This document shows, one piece after another, positions 8,363-18,275 of a DNA stretch of 64,000 nucleotides. The notes under the pieces were generated by a model. It was not told the DNA's origin and ran no database searches. It worked only from the letters and a program-made list of their open reading frames with translations. The stretch's first letter is position 1; every line of letters begins with the position of its first letter. Position numbers and translations under genes: made by a program. This DNA is from an uncultured bacterium. GTDB taxonomy: Bacteria > Bacillota_A > Clostridia > Lachnospirales > Lachnospiraceae. The stretch covers positions 1 through 64,000 of the forward strand of contig CAJMOO010000001.1 of NCBI GenBank assembly GCA_905215045.1, in the 5' to 3' direction.

Positions 8363-11300
8363 TAGTCGATGGAAGATGAATAGAATAGGATTGCTTGATT
8401 TTTGGTATTATGATGATCAGGAATTTTATTTTCTTGATGGAAGAATGTTATTAAGAGGTTCTAATGGATCAGGAAAATCGGTAACAATGCAAAGTTTTAT
8501 ACCGCTTCTTTTAGATGGGAATATGCGTCCGGAACGATTAGATCCCTTTGGTTCAAGAGCACGTAAAATGGAAAATTATTTGTTAGAAGATGGAGATGGA
8601 AGAGAAGAGCGGACAGGTTATCTCTACATGGAATTTAAACGAAAAGATGTAGAGAACTATTTAACGATTGGAATTGGATTAAGAGCCAGACGAGGGAAGA
8701 AATTAGATCCATGGTATTTTTGCATTACAGATGGAAGAAGAATAGGAAAAGATATTTATCTATATAAAGATGTCAAAGAGAAAATAGCTTATTCTAAAAT
8801 GGAGTTAAGAAACAGAATTGGTGATGGCGGACGAATGTTTGACAGCCAGAAAGATTATGCAGCTTACGTGAATCAGACATTGTTTGGATTTGAGACAATG
8901 GATGAATATCGTGAGATGCTAGAGTTATTGATTCAGCTTCGAACGCCAAAGTTATCAAAAGATTTTAAACCAACAGTGATCAATGACATTCTTGGAAGTT
9001 CTCTTCAGACATTATCAGAAGATGATTTAAGACCTATGTCAGAGGCAATCGAGAATATGGATGGGTTAAAGACGAATCTGGATAATCTGAAGGAAAGCCT
9101 GGAAGCAGCAAAACAGATTGAAAAAGTGTACGACCAATATAATCAGATTGTTTTATATCACAAGGCAGCAAAATATAAAAAAGAAAATGCACAGTATCAT
9201 AAAATTGACGAACAGCTAAAACATTTAGAAACAACGATCAAAAAAACGGAAGAAAAATATGAACAGGAATTGCATCATCATGAAAAACTAAGTGTAGAAC
9301 AGTCTGCCAGACAAGAGGAGAGACGTTCTTTGGAACATAATGATGCAACTAAATTAAAGGAACAAGAGCAGGATTTTACGAAACAGATTACAGATTTAGA
9401 ACGTAAAATTGAAGAAAAACAACAGCAGTATGAACAAAAGAGAGAAAAACAGATTCAAAATGACCATCAGTTAAAACAGCTTCAGGATGAGAATGAACAG
9501 ACAAAAGAACAGATCAAAGATATATTTGAGGAGATGGCTGAATGTATCAGTGATGCTACATTTGATGAATTTGATTTTATGAAAGAGGAGTTTGAAAGAT
9601 CAGCAGACGAAGTATATGATTTTTATGGACATCAGCAATTGCTAGAAAGATATCAGCATAAAATTCAAAACGGAATTGATATTTTAGAGAAAGAGAGAAA
9701 TACACAGAATCAATATGATGAACATCTAAAGAAACTGGATGAATTCCGATCTCAAAGAGAACATGTGGAAAGAGAATATCATCAATATGAAAATCAGTTT
9801 TTGGAAATCAAAGAAGAATTAACAGAGCAGATTTATCGTTGGGCAAGAGCTACAAAGCTGCTGAAAGTGGAGGATGTAAAACTTCAAGATATCAGTCGAA
9901 TGATCAAGACATATAAGTTTGGAACAGACGATGGAGAAATTTATGAAATTATCCGCAATCATAAATATGCAGTACAAGATAAACTGAAAGATCAACAAAG
10001 AAAATTAGCTGCTCAAAAAGAAGAGATTAAGATACAGTTACAAGAAAAGGAAAAAGAGTTAGAAGAATGGCAGAATAAAAAAGATCCAGAACCAGAATTA
10101 TCGGAAGAAGTATACAAGAATCGAGAAATTCTGAGACAACAGCAGATAGAAGCTATTCCTTTTTACAAAACGATTGATTTTGCAGATCAATTAAATGAAG
10201 AACAAAGAAATCACTTGGAAGAAGCTCTTTATAGGATGGGCGTTTTAAATGCATTGATCGTAGCGGAAGAAGATCGTCAGAAAATAGAATCTTTAGACCA
10301 TGGGACTTGTGATACCTATATTTATGGAAATGTAAATCATGTAAAGAATAATCTGCAGGATTTATTAAATATTGATAATACAGAAAATGATATTTTATTT
10401 TATCAGAAGATATCAAAAGTTCTTTCTTCTATTGGCTATCAAAGTCCGAATGAGCAAGAGGCATCCACCGGGATTAATGAAAATGGAAATTTCAAAATAG
10501 GAATTTTGGAAGGAACCATTACGGGAGATTATCAGGCAAAATATATCGGAGCGATGTCAAGAGAACGTTATCGCAAAGAACAAGAGAATCTATTACAGGA
10601 AATCTGTGAAAGATTACAGAATAAATTAGAACTTCAGATGGAAAAGATTAGACAAAATGAAGCAGATATCGCACTATTAGAGAAAGAAGAAGCAGAATTT
10701 CCGAAATTTCAAGATATAAAGATTGCAGCCAGAGAATTTGATCAAAGGGAGCATTTGCTTACGATGATTGAAGATCAAGTAAAAGACCAACAAGAAATCG
10801 TGGAAACAGAAGGGAAAACTTTAAATGCGGTTCGATTAGAAGTTCAGACAATTTGCAGTGGAATTTACCTTGCAACACGTTTGGATGTTTTTATGGAAGT
10901 AAAACAGAACCTTATAAAATACCAGAAGCTTCTTATGAAATTACAATTACAACATCAGACATATTTGAACAAATTATCCTTAATAAAAGGAAAAGAGGGA
11001 TACGCACAGGAAATTGAAGCATATATAGATGAGGTTTTATATGATAAGGGGCAGGCTGAAAGACAATGTCGAGAAATCAAAGTACAAAGAGATATTGTGC
11101 TGGATCAGTTAAGTTTAACGGATTATGAAGAGATTAAACATCAGTTGGATCTATGTCTGACAAGACTTTCAAAACTACCTTTTGAGATAGAAAAATCCGT
11201 TGAGGAAAGTACTTCTTTAAGAAAAGATCTGGAACAATTAAAGCAGGAGCAGGAAAAGAAAAAAGAAGATTACGATCGTCAGGGAAGAATTGTTGAATTT

Positions 11301-12473
11301 CTAAAAGAAATATTTTACATGGAAGCAAAACAGGAGTTAGTTATCTTTGATGTAGAACCTGAAGGAAGAACAGAAAAATGGATGCAACAATTACCTGACA
11401 GAGTTTGCAAAATATATCGGGAAATCGCTGAGAGAAGGACACAAAATGACGCATTTGCACTGATTCAGGAAAATTTCCAAAAGAATAAAGTGTATCTCCA
11501 TGAATATTTTCCAACGATTCACACTGTATTTGATGATATTTTGGTACCAGAAAGTTTAGGTGAATTTCAAGTAAAACGAATCAATATTACTGGTAAATAC
11601 AGAGGTGTAACAATTGAATTTAAGAAACTTGTAGAGAAATTAATTTCTGATGTTGAAGAACAAGCAAGACTTTTAAGTGACCGTGACAGGGAATTATTTG
11701 AAGATATTCTTGCGAATACGTTAAGTAAAAAAATCCGTGCCAAAATACAATCTAGTAAACGATGGGTTGAAAGCATGAATCAGTTGATGGAATCTATGCA
11801 GACATCGAGTGGGTTAAAGTTAAGTCTTAAGTGGAAGAGTAAAAAGGCATTGAAAGAAGAACAGTTAGATACAAGAAAACTGGTAGATATTCTGCAAAAA
11901 GATTATGATATCATGAGGCCAGAAGAAATTACACAATTAAGCCAGCATTTTCGGTCAAAGATCGATGAAGCAAGAAAAACAGCTGGCGAATCTGACGGGG
12001 TACAATCATTCCATAGTATTATGAAGGAAGTTCTTGATTATCGTAAATGGTTTGAATTTCAGTTAGAATATCAAAAAACAGGAGAAAAGAAAAAAGGACT
12101 TACGGATCGTACATTCTTTACATTTAGTGGTGGAGAAAAGGCAATGGCAATGTATGTTCCATTATTCTCTGCAGTTGCGGCAAAATATGAAGGGGCAAGA
12201 AGTGATGCACCAAGAATGATCTCCTTAGATGAAGCATTTGCAGGAGTAGATGAGATGAATATCAAAGATATGTTCCGCTTGATGGTAGAATTTAAGTTTG
12301 ATTTTATGATGAACTCACAGATTTTATGGGGTGATTATGAAACAGTTCCAGAGATCGCAGTGTATCAGTTGATCCGTCCAGAAAACGTCAAATATGTAAC
12401 CGTGATTTCTTATATATGGAATGGAAAAGTAAGAAGTCTTGTGGATAAGATAGGTGATCAAATTGAGGGATGA
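8355..12473 (+). CDS. jetC: Wadjet protein JetC (SMC-like ATPase)
   Basis: 1372 residues from ATG 8355 (GGTGA six nt upstream; a GTG at 8346 is possible). Walker A GSNGSGKS is at residues 35-42. A ~1100-residue middle, rich in E, K and Q, forms two long coiled-coil arms around a hinge-like region near residues 600-720 (NALIVAEEDRQ...; GTITGDYQAKYIGAM). The ABC signature FSGGEKAMA (~1256) and Walker B MISLDEAFAGVDE (~1287) close the head domain. This is the MukB/SbcC-like motor that extrudes circular plasmid DNA in Wadjet. The gene overlaps jetB by 8 nt and jetD by about 11 nt, consistent with translational coupling. Confidence 0.92.
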   Translation: MNNSRWKMNRIGLLDFWYYDDQEFYFLDGRMLLRGSNGSGKSVTMQSFIPLLLDGNMRPERLDPFGSRARKMENYLLEDGDGREERTGYLYMEFKRKDVENYLTIGIGLRARRGKKLDPWYFCITDGRRIGKDIYLYKDVKEKIAYSKMELRNRIGDGGRMFDSQKDYAAYVNQTLFGFETMDEYREMLELLIQLRTPKLSKDFKPTVINDILGSSLQTLSEDDLRPMSEAIENMDGLKTNLDNLKESLEAAKQIEKVYDQYNQIVLYHKAAKYKKENAQYHKIDEQLKHLETTIKKTEEKYEQELHHHEKLSVEQSARQEERRSLEHNDATKLKEQEQDFTKQITDLERKIEEKQQQYEQKREKQIQNDHQLKQLQDENEQTKEQIKDIFEEMAECISDATFDEFDFMKEEFERSADEVYDFYGHQQLLERYQHKIQNGIDILEKERNTQNQYDEHLKKLDEFRSQREHVEREYHQYENQFLEIKEELTEQIYRWARATKLLKVEDVKLQDISRMIKTYKFGTDDGEIYEIIRNHKYAVQDKLKDQQRKLAAQKEEIKIQLQEKEKELEEWQNKKDPEPELSEEVYKNREILRQQQIEAIPFYKTIDFADQLNEEQRNHLEEALYRMGVLNALIVAEEDRQKIESLDHGTCDTYIYGNVNHVKNNLQDLLNIDNTENDILFYQKISKVLSSIGYQSPNEQEASTGINENGNFKIGILEGTITGDYQAKYIGAMSRERYRKEQENLLQEICERLQNKLELQMEKIRQNEADIALLEKEEAEFPKFQDIKIAAREFDQREHLLTMIEDQVKDQQEIVETEGKTLNAVRLEVQTICSGIYLATRLDVFMEVKQNLIKYQKLLMKLQLQHQTYLNKLSLIKGKEGYAQEIEAYIDEVLYDKGQAERQCREIKVQRDIVLDQLSLTDYEEIKHQLDLCLTRLSKLPFEIEKSVEESTSLRKDLEQLKQEQEKKKEDYDRQGRIVEFLKEIFYMEAKQELVIFDVEPEGRTEKWMQQLPDRVCKIYREIAERRTQNDAFALIQENFQKNKVYLHEYFPTIHTVFDDILVPESLGEFQVKRINITGKYRGVTIEFKKLVEKLISDVEEQARLLSDRDRELFEDILANTLSKKIRAKIQSSKRWVESMNQLMESMQTSSGLKLSLKWKSKKALKEEQLDTRKLVDILQKDYDIMRPEEITQLSQHFRSKIDEARKTAGESDGVQSFHSIMKEVLDYRKWFEFQLEYQKTGEKKKGLTDRTFFTFSGGEKAMAMYVPLFSAVAAKYEGARSDAPRMISLDEAFAGVDEMNIKDMFRLMVEFKFDFMMNSQILWGDYETVPEIAVYQLIRPENVKYVTVISYIWNGKVRSLVDKIGDQIEG

Positions 12474-13758
12474 TAAAGATTTAAGATATGATCAGTTATT
12501 AAAAGAAGCAATCATATATTTCAAAAAACATCCAATTTTTCATAAGATATTTACAGGTTTTCAAAAGAAATATGAAAGTCTTGGGCATCTTGGTGGAACT
12601 GTAGTACTTCACCATTTAACAAAAGATGAAAAGTTACAATTATCAGGCTTTTTCCAAAAAGATTTTTATGAAAATAAAACGGTGACTATTTCTATGAATC
12701 GAATGGAGAAAGCATTAAAGAGCAGCAAGTTTGAACTGCTTGACTGGATGGATATTTTGGAATCATATTTTGGACAGAAAATAATCTGGAAACAGGAAGT
12801 GTTACAAAGAGAGAATGAAAAACAAAAGGTATTTTTTAATAAAATTCTAAAAGAAATAAAATTTGATATTGTAAAGGAATGGCTTTATAATAGAATCAAA
12901 GAAAAATCAACGATTTATCAACGACTGCAAAAAGAATATAAAGATCATCCAGCTCAATTAAAGGTACTTTTAAAGCATATAGAACATGGAATAACAAAAC
13001 TTCCAGTCTTTTGTACTAAAAAAGAGAGGCTTGCTGTATATGCAGCACAAGTTACGGGAGATCCTCATTTCTTTGATTCTAATACGTTTGCTGAGTTACT
13101 TTTATTTGATTTTATAACTTATCATTTTCATACAAATAATGAGGAAGGATTATCAGAGATTGAATATCGAAATCTGCAATATTATACCGCAGGAATCATA
13201 AGAGATGATCTGTCAAATTATGTAACTGTTTATGGAATTCACGCAAAGGATAAACGTGGTATGTTACATTTGGGGTTGGAAGGATTCTCTGATAAAAAAG
13301 AGCCAGTGTTGCTTACTTTGTATACTCTAAGTAATTTGAATGATATTTATGGGAATAAAGAAATTTATATTTTAGAAAATCCCTCAGTCTTTTCATGGCT
13401 TTGTGAAAAATATCCGGATAAAAGTTTTGTGTGTACCAATGGACAATTAAGATTTTCAGCCTTTCTATTATTAGATCAGCTGTCTATGACATCAAAGTTA
13501 TTTTATGCCGGTGATTACGATCCCGAAGGATTATTGATTGCTCAGAAGTTAAAGTTGCGTTATAAAGAACGATTAACACTATGGAATTATTCGATAGATC
13601 TATATGAACAAAATCTGTCCGATGTGAAAATAAATGAAAGAAGATTAAAACAATTGGATCAGATATATATAGAAGAGCTTCAAGAAATTAAAGAAGATAT
13701 GAAGTGTCAAAAGAAAGCAACTTATCAGGAAAGTATATTGGAAAGTTACGAATTATAA
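12463..13758 (+). CDS. jetD: Wadjet protein JetD (Toprim-type nuclease subunit, DUF2220)
   Basis: About 430 residues. The C-terminal half carries a Toprim-like site: the acidic ILENPSVF (~residue 304) and FYAGDYDPEG (~350), the E and DxD elements shared with topoisomerase VI A subunits. JetD cleaves the plasmid once the SMC complex has recognised a small circle. The likely start is TTG 12463, with AGGTGAT four nt upstream inside the end of jetC; a GTG at 12454 in the same frame has a poorer RBS. All key residues I can check are present, so the operon looks functional. Confidence 0.88.
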   Translation: MRDDKDLRYDQLLKEAIIYFKKHPIFHKIFTGFQKKYESLGHLGGTVVLHHLTKDEKLQLSGFFQKDFYENKTVTISMNRMEKALKSSKFELLDWMDILESYFGQKIIWKQEVLQRENEKQKVFFNKILKEIKFDIVKEWLYNRIKEKSTIYQRLQKEYKDHPAQLKVLLKHIEHGITKLPVFCTKKERLAVYAAQVTGDPHFFDSNTFAELLLFDFITYHFHTNNEEGLSEIEYRNLQYYTAGIIRDDLSNYVTVYGIHAKDKRGMLHLGLEGFSDKKEPVLLTLYTLSNLNDIYGNKEIYILENPSVFSWLCEKYPDKSFVCTNGQLRFSAFLLLDQLSMTSKLFYAGDYDPEGLLIAQKLKLRYKERLTLWNYSIDLYEQNLSDVKINERRLKQLDQIYIEELQEIKEDMKCQKKATYQESILESYEL

Positions 13759-13770
13759 AGGAGAAAAAGT

Positions 13771-16242
13771 ATGATAAAGAAACAACTAACAACCATTTTT
13801 CTATCATTGGCACTAGCTGCCACAACTGCATTTCAGCCAATTTCCATATTGGCAGCAGACAATCTAAGAACAGAAACAAAAATATCATTACAAGACAGAT
13901 CAAAAAAGCAATCGACAAAACCAATAGGTTATACCTTTGAAAGCAAACACATCAGCACATCCTCAAAAGCGAAAGGCAAAGGTGCTACAAAAGCTTCCAA
14001 AGTAGATTCCATGACTTATAGATGGGATGAAAATACCCAGACACTTCGAGTCAGCGGAAGAGGTAAGGTTGTTGGGAATTATGATAATAGAAATGATTTA
14101 GCACAATATCAGAATCAAGCTAAAAAAATCATTTTGGAAAAGGGTATTACAGAGATTGGGAAACAGGCATTTGCACAGTTTTATAATCTTTCTGAGATAG
14201 AATTTCCATCGACATTAACAAAGATTGGTGAAGCTGCATTTTTTGGGTGTGATAAACTTACAAGTGCAACATTGCCAACTTCATTAAAAGTGTTAGATAT
14301 GGCAGCGTTTGCGAATTGCTCTGCACTTGTGAATGTAACTATTCCATCTCAATTAACAACAATGAGAGATTATGCATTCCAAAGATGTGCGATCAAAAAT
14401 ATTACAATTCCAGCAACGCTAAAAACTTTTTCAGAACTTGCATTTTTTGAATGTTATGATTTTCAGAAGATTGAAGTAGCATCCGGGCATCCTTCTTATA
14501 GCACAAGGAATGGAGTTTTATTCAATAAAAATAAAACAAAACTGATTTTATATCCAGTTGGAAAGCAGGCCGCATCTTATCAGATTCCAAATTCAGTAAA
14601 AGAAATTGGAGAGAATGCGTTGAATCATGCAAAGGTTGGAAAAATAGTGATTCCAACGAGTGTGTCTAAAATTGGTGAAGGAGCGTTTGCGGGTGCTACT
14701 ATTACAAGCCTGAATATTCCGAATTCTGTAAGGTCAGCAGGTTATTATATCTGTGAAAAGTGTACACAGTTAAAAACAGTAACTTTTGGAAATGGACTTA
14801 CAACAATTCCATATAGAATGTTTTATAATTGTGTTTCATTAACAAGCGTATCTATGGGAAATAATATAAAGAAGCTGGATGGGCTTGTATTTGGTTATTG
14901 TTCATCACTAAAACAGATTAAAATTCCAGATAGCGTAACTTCCTTGGAAGATGGATGTTTCGGGGAGTGCTCTGCTTTGACAACCATCAATTTTCCAAAG
15001 AATTTAAACGAAATTGCATACCAGACATTTTTCAATTGCAAGAGCCTTACATCCGTAACATTTTCAAATACGTTACAGATGATAGGAAGTCTTGCTTTTT
15101 ATGGAACAAAAATTAAAAAAGTGAGGATTCCAGCTTCTGTAATATATGTTGGAACACAAGCATTTCCAGCAGAATCAGTGATTGAAGGATTAAATGGACT
15201 ACAAAAAATCGAAGATGGTTCTTATATGAGGATGGAGAAGCTGCCGATTAAAGTAACATACGATTATAAAGCAGCATTTGATATTGTAAAAAGAGTCAAT
15301 AGTGAAAGAAGGAAGAAAGGATTAAAAGCACTTACCATGGATCGTCGTATGATCAAGGGATCTATGATTCGTGCGGCTGAACTTGCAATATCATTTTCTC
15401 ATATACGTCCATCAGGAAGATTTTATTATAGCGTATGTTACGATAGTAAACTTGGATATATTATGAGTGGAGAAAATATTGCTGCAGGTCAGACAAGCAG
15501 CAGATCCGTCATGACTTCATGGATGAATTCAGATGGACATAGAGCTAATATTCTTACAGATAGATATACTGGAATTGGTGTTGGAGCGGTTAAGGTAAAT
15601 GGCATATGTTACTGGGTACAGAACTTTTCAACAGCCGCTGTAGATGCAGCAGAAGAATCTTCTTACAAAAACAACACTGCAACAACTAATATAGAAGTTA
15701 CAAAAGCTCAGATAGGATATTTATTTTCAGTAAATCCAATAAATTCATTTAGTTTAAAGAATGGAACTTCTAAAAATATTTCCTATAGTATATACAATCA
15801 TTTTGTCAATGTACCATTGATTTCAAGTGAAATGAAATACAAAGTTTCTTCTCCATCGATATGTAAAGTATCGGCTTCTGGTAAAATAACAGGGTTAAAA
15901 GCTGGAAAAACAAGTGTTACGATCACACCAAAACAAGCTCCATCGTTTGCCAAAACGATTACGATAACGGTAACAGATACTTCCCTTGGGAAAGTAACTT
16001 GGGGCAAATGTAAGAGATCTTCGAAAACAGTTCAGTTACAGTGGAAGAAAGTAAGCGGTGCAACCTCCTATCAGGTATATCGTTTTAAAGGTAAAAAATG
16101 GGTAAGAGTAACAACGACCAAGAAAACAAGTTATAAGTATAAGAAAGCACCAAAGAATGGATCTTATAAAGTACGAGCTGTAAAAACGTCTGGAAAGAAA
16201 AAGATATATGGAGCTTTTTCTAAAGTAAAGAAAATTAAATAA
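13771..16242 (+). CDS. secreted BspA-like LRR protein with CAP, Big2 and C-terminal Fn3-like domains
   Basis: 823 residues. Signal peptide at 1-30 (basic start, hydrophobic core, LAAD cleavage region). Residues ~80-490 hold repeated LRR_5/BspA units (CxxLxxVxIPxxLxxIGxxAF-type). A CAP/SCP domain follows (~497-623: S-E-R-R-K-K-G-L, GENIAAG, W-M-N-S-D-G-H-R-A-N-I-L), then a Big2-like Ig domain (~690-735, KVSASGKITGLKAGKTSV) and a lysine-rich Fn3-like tail. Such proteins sit at the cell surface; the basic tail may bind wall polymers. AAAGGAG precedes the ATG. It starts only 12 nt after jetD with no terminator between, so transcription from the Wadjet promoter probably reads into it. Confidence 0.88.
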   Translation: MIKKQLTTIFLSLALAATTAFQPISILAADNLRTETKISLQDRSKKQSTKPIGYTFESKHISTSSKAKGKGATKASKVDSMTYRWDENTQTLRVSGRGKVVGNYDNRNDLAQYQNQAKKIILEKGITEIGKQAFAQFYNLSEIEFPSTLTKIGEAAFFGCDKLTSATLPTSLKVLDMAAFANCSALVNVTIPSQLTTMRDYAFQRCAIKNITIPATLKTFSELAFFECYDFQKIEVASGHPSYSTRNGVLFNKNKTKLILYPVGKQAASYQIPNSVKEIGENALNHAKVGKIVIPTSVSKIGEGAFAGATITSLNIPNSVRSAGYYICEKCTQLKTVTFGNGLTTIPYRMFYNCVSLTSVSMGNNIKKLDGLVFGYCSSLKQIKIPDSVTSLEDGCFGECSALTTINFPKNLNEIAYQTFFNCKSLTSVTFSNTLQMIGSLAFYGTKIKKVRIPASVIYVGTQAFPAESVIEGLNGLQKIEDGSYMRMEKLPIKVTYDYKAAFDIVKRVNSERRKKGLKALTMDRRMIKGSMIRAAELAISFSHIRPSGRFYYSVCYDSKLGYIMSGENIAAGQTSSRSVMTSWMNSDGHRANILTDRYTGIGVGAVKVNGICYWVQNFSTAAVDAAEESSYKNNTATTNIEVTKAQIGYLFSVNPINSFSLKNGTSKNISYSIYNHFVNVPLISSEMKYKVSSPSICKVSASGKITGLKAGKTSVTITPKQAPSFAKTITITVTDTSLGKVTWGKCKRSSKTVQLQWKKVSGATSYQVYRFKGKKWVRVTTTKKTSYKYKKAPKNGSYKVRAVKTSGKKKIYGAFSKVKKIK

Positions 16243-16244
16243 AC

Positions 16245-16305
16245 AAAAAGCCTCTGTGTATGATGTTAATAAAAAGTTTGAAACATCACACAGAGGCTTT
16301 TTATT
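16245..16305. terminator. bidirectional terminator
   Basis: AAAAAGCCTCTGTGTATGATGTT pairs with the mirror arm ending in CACACAGAGGCTTTTT (long stem with one interruption). It follows the LRR-CAP gene by a few bases and also faces the end of the minus-strand panF gene. Confidence 0.9.
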
Positions 16306-16347
16306 ATATTATTTATTGATATGTTTCGAATTCAAGTAATCCAAAAT

Positions 16348-17835
16348 CTAGAAACAATTCTTAATAATATCTTCATCAAGTCCATTCTTGCAAGTTATAT
16401 TTCCTATTACAAAATACAAGATTCCACCGGCAAGAAGTCCCCATACAACGGCATTGATTCCTGCGATCTGTACATTATAGTAACAAAATACATAAGTGAT
16501 CGCTGCTCCAATAGAACTAAAGACGGCTGCCTGTTTTGTTCCTTTCTTCCAGAACAATCCACCAACTAAAGGCCAGAAGAAACTGCATTCCAGACCACCC
16601 AAAGCAAACAGATTCAGGAAGAAAATGATATCAGGTGGATTGATCGTAAGTAAGATGACGATCACACCGAATGCAAATGTAACAAGTGTACTCATCTTTC
16701 CAACATTTTTGTTATAAGATTTAATTTTCACAGGATCATCTTTGACAACATAGTTACGCCACAGATCTTTTACAATTGCTGCAGAAGCAAGGATCAAAAG
16801 AGAATCAGCAGTAGACATAACAGCAGCCATAGGTGCTGCAAGGAATGTTCCAGCTAATCCAACGGGCATGATCTTCTGAACAATATACGGAATAAAATAA
16901 TCAGAAGTTGGAAGATTCTTTGTATCTACCAGTGCACCTGCCCATGTACCAGCCATATGCATACCAACGATGATAAAGCTACAAGTAACCGCACCAATCC
17001 ACATCGCAGAATGAAGACTCTTTGTATTTTTAAATCCCATAGAACGAACAGCGGTCTGTGGAAGTCCAAGAGTACCAAATCCTACAAGAATCCAGAAACT
17101 AAGCAAAGTTCCGGGACTATATTTTGAAAATAGATCATCATATACACCAGGTAGATTCTGTGCAAGTCCAGCATCAATACCAGCAAGTCCACCGCCAGCT
17201 TTTAATACGAAGAATAAAAGCAAAAATGTACCGACACACATGATGATTCCCTGAATCGTATCTGTGATCGCAACAGCACTGAAACCACCGAAAGATGTAT
17301 AGATGATAACAACTGCACCAAAAATCAATAAAGAAACGACATGATCAAGTCCTGTGATGGAAGAGATCAAAGTTGCTCCACCAGTAAACTGTCCGATCAT
17401 CTGTGCCATAAAGAAGATAACCATAAGTAAACTGGTTACGATAACTAATACATCACTTTTATAACGGGCTTTTAAATAACCGACAACAGTAACGGCACCG
17501 GTTCTTCTTGAAACTAAAGCTAATTTATTTCCAAGAACACCAAGTACCAGAAATGTAATCGGAACCTGTACGGTAGCGATCCATGCTTGTGCATATCCGT
17601 AAGTAAGACCAGCAGCTCCAGGTCCGGAGATAAAGGAACTTACAGAAGTATAAGTTGCCATGGTTGTCATTGCTAAAAGAAGTCCATTCATATTTCTTCC
17701 ACCGATAAAGAATTTTTTCTCAGAAGAAGTATGCTGTTTTTTATTCTGACGTTTACTAAAAATGATACCGATCGCGGCATTTAAAATGAGGTAAACGATA
17801 AAGATCATAAGAATGATTTTCTGATTTGCTGACAT
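16348..17835 (-). CDS. panF: sodium/pantothenate symporter (SSS family)
   Basis: 495 residues with ~13 transmembrane segments. It has the solute:sodium symporter pattern (FFIGGRNMNGLLLAMTTMAT; GGFSAVAITDTIQGIIM; GFGTLGLPQTAVR; PMAAVMSTADSLLILAS). The start at 17835 is set by a strong GAGGAGG-rich RBS inside the glutamate codons at the end of the upstream gene and by the one-base gap to its stop; an in-frame ATG 51 nt further up would overlap that gene. The yhdT neighbour is the usual companion of PanF, which supports pantothenate (vitamin B5) as the substrate. Confidence 0.88.
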   Translation of the reverse strand: MSANQKIILMIFIVYLILNAAIGIIFSKRQNKKQHTSSEKKFFIGGRNMNGLLLAMTTMATYTSVSSFISGPGAAGLTYGYAQAWIATVQVPITFLVLGVLGNKLALVSRRTGAVTVVGYLKARYKSDVLVIVTSLLMVIFFMAQMIGQFTGGATLISSITGLDHVVSLLIFGAVVIIYTSFGGFSAVAITDTIQGIIMCVGTFLLLFFVLKAGGGLAGIDAGLAQNLPGVYDDLFSKYSPGTLLSFWILVGFGTLGLPQTAVRSMGFKNTKSLHSAMWIGAVTCSFIIVGMHMAGTWAGALVDTKNLPTSDYFIPYIVQKIMPVGLAGTFLAAPMAAVMSTADSLLILASAAIVKDLWRNYVVKDDPVKIKSYNKNVGKMSTLVTFAFGVIVILLTINPPDIIFFLNLFALGGLECSFFWPLVGGLFWKKGTKQAAVFSSIGAAITYVFCYYNVQIAGINAVVWGLLAGGILYFVIGNITCKNGLDEDIIKNCF

Positions 17836-17836
17836 T

Positions 17837-18103
17837 TTATTCTTCTTCCTCCTCTTCATCATCATAATCGAAGTTAATAAATACATGTTTTAATAAGTAC
17901 CAGACACCGATCAAAGAAAGTATGATCGTTCCGAAAGTTGATACGCTAAACCATGCTGGCATTCCTAGAAAATAAAGACCAGTACCATTTAATAAAAATG
18001 CACTGGCAATATGCCAAGCACAGCAGATCAAAACAACGATCAGTGTTCCACGGATTTCACGCATACACTGTTCGTGTTTCTCCTGTCTTGTTAATTTTTT
18101 CAT
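17837..18103 (-). CDS. yhdT: YhdT family small membrane protein (DUF997)
   Basis: 88 residues with two transmembrane helices (LIVVLICCAWHIASAFL; FGTIILSLIGVWYLL) and the GMPAWF loop typical of DUF997/YhdT proteins. It ends in a run of aspartate and glutamate whose GAA/GAG codons double as the ribosome binding site of panF one base downstream. It is probably an accessory subunit of the symporter; that role is inferred from recurrent pairing. RBS AAGGAG lies upstream of the start. Confidence 0.85.
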   Translation of the reverse strand: MKKLTRQEKHEQCMREIRGTLIVVLICCAWHIASAFLLNGTGLYFLGMPAWFSVSTFGTIILSLIGVWYLLKHVFINFDYDDEEEEEE

Positions 18104-18275
18104 ATTTTATAATCTCCTTAATTACAAGGTCAGATTCACTCAATGGGATATCTGCCAAAGGTATTATCTTATAAAAAGAGAAGAAAATCAACCGATTTGG
18201 CTTATGTATTAATTCTTATTACAATAGAAAGAACACATACAGTTCGAAAGGAATTCTTGCAGTAAGGATGTTTCT

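Noticed and set aside
8346..12473. JetC taken as a stand-alone SbcC or MukB
   Set aside because: The flanking JetA, JetB and JetD-type genes with overlapping ends make Wadjet the better reading; SbcD is absent.
13771..16242. LRR and Fn3-like repeats considered as DNA tandem repeats
   Set aside because: The repeats are degenerate protein-level units; no near-identical DNA repeats are seen.
17836..17886. Longer N-terminus of PanF
   Set aside because: It would overlap yhdT and skip the strong RBS embedded in the yhdT end; ATG 17835 fits better.
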